From NCBI GenBank assembly GCA_016165875.1, contig JABBOT010000003.1, positions 22,634,302 to 22,698,301 on the forward strand: a stretch of DNA of 64,000 nucleotides, written 5' to 3'. A program made the translations under genes and the position numbers. Numbering within the stretch: position 1 is the stretch's first letter; each line of letters begins with the position of its first letter. Source of the stretch: Acanthopleura granulata. Taxonomy: Eukaryota; Mollusca; Polyplacophora; Chitonida; Chitonidae. Under the pieces are notes generated by a model, which ran no database searches, was not told where the DNA came from, and worked only from the letters and a program-made list of their open reading frames with translations. Shown here piece after piece: positions 58,501 to 64,000 of this stretch.

Positions 58501-61500
58501 CAGGGATTGGCCGGCCCCGCCGGACCTCATGGAGACGAGGGACAGAGAGGAGAGAGGGTAAGCTAACCCCTTCTTGTTGTCCAAGAAGAAAGATACCTAC
58601 ATTTTCAGGTCGCTTTGAATACATCCGCATTTAGTACACTGCCGTGGACTGAACAGTTGTTGTCACACCTGAATATGCAAAGACGAGTCTGTTCTAAGCT
58701 TTATTTCACAATTTGAGATCATGAAATCCATTTTGTTTTCACATTACATTTGATTTGCAGAATTTAATTTTCTCGCCTGGTTATCTACTTCTGTCCGGGT
58801 TTAATGAGTCATCAGGTTAACTCCTGCGACCTGTGATAATTACAATGTATTATGTATTTTATAGGGAGAGACGGGCGCCCCTGGTGCACAAGGCCCACAA
58901 GGTGCCCGTGGTAATACTGTAAGTATACTACACCTCATATTTTACGCTCAAAATACCATTTAAATCATTATTTTACCTAAGAAAACAAGTAAACCTTTTC
59001 TGATAACCCAACAGACGACTCTCCTTTCCATGTGAACAAGCCCTGTCTAATATTTGCATCTAACTGGATAAGGCTCAATTGCCTGTTAAATCAATCATCT
59101 TCAGCCATGCAATATTACGTAACAAGTAATCTTTAGGGTGACAGGGTCTTAAACACACTTTGAGCAAATTTGCTGCCACCATTACCTAGGGAGTTCCCTA
59201 ATAGATGAGTTTAGCTTGTGAAGTCTTTTGTGAGGCCTTCTTCCTGAAACCTAAAGGAACCTGGTGTTTATTTCAGGGAGCCACTGGGGCACAAGGATCT
59301 CAGGGAGAGAGAGGAAGTCAAGGTGCTCGGGTGAGGCTATGGATTATCTTTTGTCACCCCCTTGCTGCGTTGATAGGAATATTTTCCACTATGCCCTACA
59401 TGGAGCTATTATCAGCCATAAACATTGATTCAGTGTGTAACCAAATCAACATATTTAGTGCAATGTGTAACCAAATCAACATACGGAAAACATTTTGGAC
59501 TTCAAGAGGTTTTAAACTGATTAGGAAAAAGTTATAATTGATATCCGCCTTTACATCTTTCGTTGCTATATAGGGAGCCAAGGGACACGTTGGATTGCCC
59601 GGATTCCAGGGTCTTCCCGGACCTGCCGGACAACCCGGAGAGCTCGGACCCCCTGGACCACCAGGATCCCAGGGCCCATCTGTGAGTTATTCCTTCCGCA
59701 CGCAAACATCTCGATCGAGTTAATTGGAATACCAAATGTTAGAATTATAATTGTTCTACTTCTTCTTGAACCATCAGGAAGGAATCACGGCGCCAAAAAG
59801 TTGGCTCTTGAAAGATTGCCATTCATTTTTTATCAACATTACTTGTTCTTATTGTCGGAGATTCCGAACCATACGCAGTGAATACAAAGTCCTGAGTCCT
59901 GTAAGCGTCTTATTTGAAGAGTTATTGCACCTGTACCTGTGTTGAAGGGCAACACCGGAAGTCGAGGACCCCCAGGTAAAGATGGAGACAACGGAGCCCC
60001 AGGTGTTAACGGACCACCAGTAAGTTTATAAGATTACCTGTCTAACCAGTGTGTATATAATATGTAAATGAGAGAGTATCATTCATTAATTTCAAATTCC
60101 ATTTCGACATAAATAACAAACCGTGTTTAAATGTCTATCCGCTTTTCATACTTCACGGTAATTGCTTTCTAACTTGGGCTTATCACCTTTGAACAATTAA
60201 GGAGAAATTCGTTTTCGTATAAATGTCTGTGCGTGTATTTTATTCTCTGTATTCCTTTCTTCTAGGGTCTGCGAGGTCCTTCCGGTGATGATGGACGACC
60301 TGTAAGTAGCCAAAAAAGCGATTTTTGCGTCAATATAAAGCAGATATGAGAATATGTGGTAGTGTACAAGAATATTAATATCTTCAGATAGATAGATATT
60401 AAATATTAAGTCTTGATCTTCATTTCGTTCATGTTGTTTTATTTCATATTTGATATATTTTATTTATTTGGATACATTTGAATGTTGAGATGGATGGCGC
60501 TTTTCATTGAAGTTTTCGTACTTTGGGAGTTAAAGGTTTATAATGTGTGGAATGCGGTTTATTTCAGGGTCCACCAGGTCCACCCGGTCCAGCTGGACGA
60601 CCAGTAAGTAAAGCTTAACTTATCAGCTTTCTCCAAAATGAAATGAAAACTAAATATGATCCCGTTAATACAAACATGCTGCAAGCAATAAAATCCACTC
60701 CCTATTAAGTATAATTGTTTACTGTAGGATAGAAATGTTATATAATTATTGGTTGTAGAATAAAATCATAATTCATTCAATTAATAAGAGAATGGAAAAC
60801 CAAACATACTTTCAAAATCAGTGCTTTTCAGGGCGAAATGTGGAACTGTCTTTCTGTTGTTGTAGGGTCCCCCCGGCGCCCCAGCCTACAGACCACCAGC
60901 CATTTCACAAGAGAAGGGACCTGATCCCGCCTACTACGTATGTACAACGATTCTCCTTTCATTACCAAAAGTGTGATTTTAAAAAATAGGTGCATTGCAA
61001 TACATTTCGACAAAACCATTGCTTTGAAAGAAACAATTTCAGTAAATTTGTGGAATTAAGGGTTGAATGCACATTCCAAAGATTTATCAGATTTATAAAT
61101 ATATTGTTACAGTAAGTATTTGTTTCTGTTTCTTTGTCGTTGAAAAATTGCTAAATACTCGATCTAACATTGAAGCATTTAACACTAATGTTTCTTCTTT
61201 ATTCTCAGTACCGAGGTGATCAAGCCAGACCAGTAAGTTTCAACTTTCATTATGTTACTATGAACATGTCCATATTTAGATATTCGACATATTGTTTACA
61301 CGTTGTGATTGGTGCATCATTCTGCTATCTGATTAATATAATTAACATCCCTTGAACTGAAATGGGGTTTACCGACTGTGTTGAATAGATCGACGTTCCA
61401 AGCATCATGAGCACATTGGATTCCACCATTTTTTAGTACATACTTTTATAATGAACAAATGTTGACAGGTAATCAATACATATATTTTCGTTGCTTTTTA

Positions 61501-63649
61501 AACGTTTTTTTCATTTGGTTTTGTAAGTGTTAGAAAGTTTTACCACTTATAAGGTCAGTGATATTATGAATACATTGCTTTAGGACATCGTTGACGTCAC
61601 TGACATCGCCAGCATCATGGAGAAGATCAAGGCACCCACTGGTCAACAGGATGCTCCCGCCCGTTCCTGCAGAGACCTGGTCATCTCTAACCCTGGCCTT
61701 GATCTTCAAGATGGTGAGCTGAAACTCTTACCTTAATCTGATCTGTGCAATGATCCAGAAAGTCTCTCACCAATGCGGTCGCTGTGAGCTCAAGTCCAGC
61801 TCATGCTGGCTTCCTCTCAGCCGTACGTGGGAAGGTCTGCCAGCAACCTGCGGATGGTCGTGGGTTTTCCCCGGGTTCTGCCCGGTTTCCTCGCACCATA
61901 ATGCTGGCCGCCGTCGTATAAGTGAAATAATCTTGAGTACGACGTAAAACACCAATCAAATAAATAAATAAATACATAAATAAATAAACTGATCCGCTGA
62001 ACTTAAGCATATCCTCGGTCAGTTCGGATTATTTTGTTCTAAATCTTCATAGTTGTAATGCTAAATATATCTATTATGGAATTACAATTTATTAGAGTAT
62101 ACTTCAAAGTCGAACCTTGTGCACAACAGGTATGTACTGGATTGATCCCAACCAAGGAAGACTGGCCGACAGCTTCCAGGTATACTGTAAGATCTCAACC
62201 ATGGAAACCTGCGTTCTACCACAGCCTAGCATGGTAAGGATTAAACGAACATGTATCAAATATTTGGTTTTTTTTTATGACACTGACTAGAAAACTGATC
62301 TGTTATTGCTTAAATATGAACGTTTTTCAATTAATATACTGGCTTCCTAAATATGGTTTATAAAACCGAAACAGAGAATCAAAGATGTAATGTTGGCATT
62401 TCACATCAAACTGCCAATATGAACCACACATCATAAGCAATTAGTAGTAACAAGAGTTTGTTTGATTTTGTTTCCAAACAGAGTGATCGACAACGGTGGT
62501 CCACAGAGACGCCCATTGACCACATGTCATTTGTGGAGATTAGCAGCAGAAAGGTAAGTTAATGCCGGAAGGTCTGATTTGTCCAGAAATATCACTATGT
62601 TGTAACTCTGACACATGAACTGGCTCTCTAAGGGTAACCATTTGCTCTGCGTACATTCTGCGTACATAACTATGCTTTGTAATTTGCTTTATGGGAAAAC
62701 TATCCTGAATTCCACCAGAATTTCGCACATGTTACTCTCTGAGCTTCATAGGTAACTTTTCTATTTTTGTTTTCATGGCATATTGGTACGTGATCCAAAG
62801 TGTCTCAATCTTATGTTACAGAAACCCTGTGTGTACACGTGGATTGATAGAGTTGTATAAACAGATTCAATAGTGCAAGCATTAGTTGTCTAATGTGTCA
62901 TTATCATTTCAGTTCTACTACAAAGCTGAAGGCTCCCAGATCCGCTTCCTCCAACTTCTGAGTGGACACGCTTACCAGAACGTCACCTATCACTGCCGAA
63001 ACTCTGTCGCCTATGGGGATTCCACCAACAACGACTTTGTCAGCGACATGGCTGTAATGTTCGAACGATTCGACGGAGACACGATAACACCTTTTGATGA
63101 AAATCCCAAGAAGAGATATGCCGTTAAATTCGATGGTTGCAAGGTAATGAATTTACGAAAACTGCACAAACTGGTTGGCGATTGATCTACACGAAGGTCT
63201 GATATGACGACTAGAAGTGTAGAGTAACGAGTAAATATTTCAAGATGTAGTCTTAATTGTGAATTTTCTCTTTGTTTTGTGACTATCATTTGATAAATTT
63301 AACGGCGGTTTTGTATCTATTGATGGGAAAGATATAAAAGTAATCAAGAGTTAAATAACAAAGAGCATATACCCGACGTACTAATGCTGTTATGGAAACT
63401 ATATTCTTGCTGTTGTAATTGAGTGAGTGCATTAGGAGCTTAGTCCGGCACGAAGCAGTACCATATATTACAAAGAATTTGCTCTGTTTTATGTTTTTGC
63501 AGGACAAAACCAACACCTGGGAGAAAACAGTTATTGAAATTAGCACGAGACACTCGCGCTGGCTACCAGTAACAGATATGTATGTCCGTGACATTGGTGC
63601 TGAAAACCAAGAGTTCGGCGTCGAGCTTGGTCCAGTCTGCTTCCGGTAA
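43561..63649 (+). CDS. Clade A fibrillar procollagen alpha chain (collagen alpha-1(I)/(II)-type), complete, 1504 aa in 49 coding exons
   Basis: Secreted precursor of a fibril-forming collagen. Domains in order: signal peptide ([18 protein letters not shown]), VWC domain, a short acidic/Tyr linker, a Gly/Ser-rich region, N-telopeptide, 338 uninterrupted Gly-X-Y triplets, C-telopeptide and COLFI C-propeptide ending PVCFR. All 48 junctions keep phase; triple-helix exons each start with a Gly codon and are 36, 45, 54, 72, 99, 108, 144, 153, 162 or 216 bp, the usual fibrillar pattern. A VWC domain with a perfect 1014-residue helix places it in clade A (with COL1A1, COL2A1, COL3A1, COL5A2); a one-to-one vertebrate orthologue is not expected. 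Other links to vertebrate type I/II are the cross-link motif KGHR, GFPGER and the C-telopeptide EKGPDP. Oddities: C-propeptide cysteines 2 and 3 are absent, one donor is GC, and RGD lies at the presumed C-proteinase site. Confidence 0.97.
45536..45724 (+). other. Exon 2 of procollagen: von Willebrand factor C domain
   Basis: Ten cysteines in VWC order: KSC, then [17 protein letters not shown] and GECCPKC. The exon is phase 1 at both ends, so the domain is a clean cassette. In clade A procollagens this domain binds BMP-type ligands and lies in the N-propeptide. Confidence 0.95.
46363..46445 (-). mobile_element. Short 3' fragment of SINE family 1 in a procollagen intron
   Basis: ttatttgatcggagttttacgccgtattc followed by cacttatacgacgacgg; the core and head are missing. 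Confidence 0.6.
46708..47890 (+). other. Exons 3-6 of procollagen: linker, Gly/Ser-rich domain and N-telopeptide
   Basis: Exons 46708-46733 (DITYYDEYG), 46942-46977 ([12 protein letters not shown]), 47323-47643 (107 residues) and 47804-47890. The third is almost only Gly and Ser: runs of nine or more Gly and of eleven Ser, coded by GGC and TCC triplet repeats. The last is Tyr/Gln-rich with [14 protein letters not shown], giving one Lys that could act in N-telopeptide cross-links and an LPQ that could be the N-proteinase site. Vertebrate clade A chains have a minor collagen helix here instead. Confidence 0.9.
48296..54300 (+). other. Exons 7-24 of procollagen: N-terminal half of the triple helix
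   Basis: Exons: 48296-48331, 48645-48698, 48927-48980, 49194-49247, 49482-49535, 49745-49798, 50025-50123, 50404-50502, 50776-50919, 51190-51288, 51568-51675, 51974-52027, 52379-52486, 52797-52841, 53091-53144, 53425-53523, 53833-53940, 54148-54300. Every triplet starts with Gly. Exon 11 ends GPKGHR, with Lys at helix position 84, the N-side helical cross-link site. The intron after 52027 begins GCAAGT instead of GT. Confidence 0.95.
54502..60603 (+). other. Exons 25-42 of procollagen: C-terminal half of the triple helix
   Basis: Exons: 54502-54600, 54903-54956, 55197-55250, 55486-55701, 56036-56089, 56346-56399, 56638-56799, 57176-57283, 57551-57658, 57895-58002, 58167-58274, 58504-58557, 58865-58918, 59277-59330, 59574-59681, 59948-60019, 60266-60301, 60568-60603. 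Exon 25 opens [10 protein letters not shown], the collagen-binding-integrin motif. Exon 31 contains GGRGDA (an in-helix RGD). Exon 39 opens GAKGHV, the C-side cross-link Lys at position 927. Exon 40 has a weak acceptor, TGTTGAAG. Confidence 0.95.
60866..63649 (+). other. Exons 43-49 of procollagen: end of helix, C-telopeptide and COLFI domain
   Basis: Exons: 60866-60937, 61209-61232, 61584-61713, 62130-62233, 62482-62553, 62913-63143, 63503-63649. The helix ends GPPGAP, and the C-telopeptide has [19 protein letters not shown], very close to type II collagen. COLFI marks: [54 protein letters not shown]. The Ca-binding Asp/Asn/Gln/Asp pattern of DPNQGRLAD is kept. Six of eight standard cysteines are present; C2 and C3 are not. 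Confidence 0.95.
61745..61989 (+). mobile_element. SINE (family 1), near full-length, in a procollagen intron
   Basis: Starts within the tRNA-like head (ctctcaccaatgcggtcgct, B-box region gagctcaagtccagctc), core ccataatgctggccgccgtc, tail caaataaataaataaatac. It lies between the first two COLFI exons, in gene orientation. Confidence 0.9.
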
Positions 63650-64000
63650 CCTAACCTGAGCAGATCTACCGAACTCTAGTCAGCCCAGGCCGACCGGCAA
63701 TTATCAGTCTACCATGCTGTTTTCTGCCATCTTGACGATTGTTCAGTTATATCGCCGTGGACCAGAGATGTTATGTGGATCGACTATACGAAGTGACGGG
63801 TTTAAAGATGTTTATACTAGTTCCGACAGGGAAAAGGAGACAATGTTTGGGTAGGTTACCCCAGTGGGTTCCTCCAGACGTCCACAGTTGAATGAAAGCA
63901 CATGAAACGCAACGGTCCAACTACGTAGACCTCAAAGATTCTGTGATATTGAAAAACCAAACACTGCCATTGTTTCCCTGTACTACATTTGGACATATTC
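63650..64000 (+). other. 3' UTR of the procollagen gene; no poly(A) signal inside the window
   Basis: After the TAA at 63647-63649 no AATAAA or ATTAAA appears before the window ends, so the transcript probably continues to the right. Confidence 0.5.

Overview
This is intron-rich animal nuclear DNA. GT-AG introns, a U12-type intron, many copies of a tRNA-derived SINE, minisatellites and a degraded LINE all argue against a bacterial or viral source. The gene content (ciliary SPAG16, MINPP1, a clade A fibrillar procollagen) and the SINE, whose core resembles repeats seen in marine lophotrochozoans, suggest a mollusc or brachiopod. I cannot name the species, and this assignment is an inference.

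Layout, left to right. (1) 1-2646, minus strand: the 5' part of SPAG16/PF20, an axonemal central-pair protein. It has a U12-type first intron, an X-box-like site at its start and a tandemly duplicated exon whose extra copy carries a stop. (2) 2.7-8.4 kb: no gene recognised; it contains a large foldback element. (3) 8671-13134: two head-to-head genes for secreted cysteine-rich proteins. They are clear paralogues with two successive cysteine blocks of CS-alpha-beta (defensin-like) spacing. The plus-strand gene adds an acidic Ser/Glu region and a very basic Lys/Arg tail. This is the least familiar system in the window. (4) 13922-22698, minus: a MINPP1-like histidine acid phosphatase in eight exons, with a predicted GPI-anchor signal. 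It converges on the previous gene over a shared palindromic poly(A) signal. Its introns hold minisatellites, SINEs and a LINE fragment. (5) 23-30 kb: repeats, including a CGAAA-rich palindromic block and a 17-copy 38-bp array. (6) 30771-36849: two small unrecognised genes in divergent orientation, with a RecQ-like helicase relic between them. (7) 37-43.3 kb: repeats, no gene recognised. (8) 43561-63649, plus: a complete clade A fibrillar procollagen gene of 49 coding exons and 1504 residues.

The procollagen is the best supported gene. Order: signal peptide, VWC domain, Gly/Ser-rich spacer, N-telopeptide, an uninterrupted helix of 338 Gly-X-Y triplets, C-telopeptide and COLFI domain. The spacing of the two helix cross-link lysines (843 residues) and the place of GFPGER match vertebrate type I/II collagen to within one triplet. 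Both interchain cysteines of the C-propeptide are missing, and an RGD sits across the predicted procollagen C-proteinase site.

Apart from the divergent pair and the convergent pair, nothing suggests that the neighbouring genes act in one pathway. All exon boundaries were read by eye from splice sites and reading phase; none has transcript support here.
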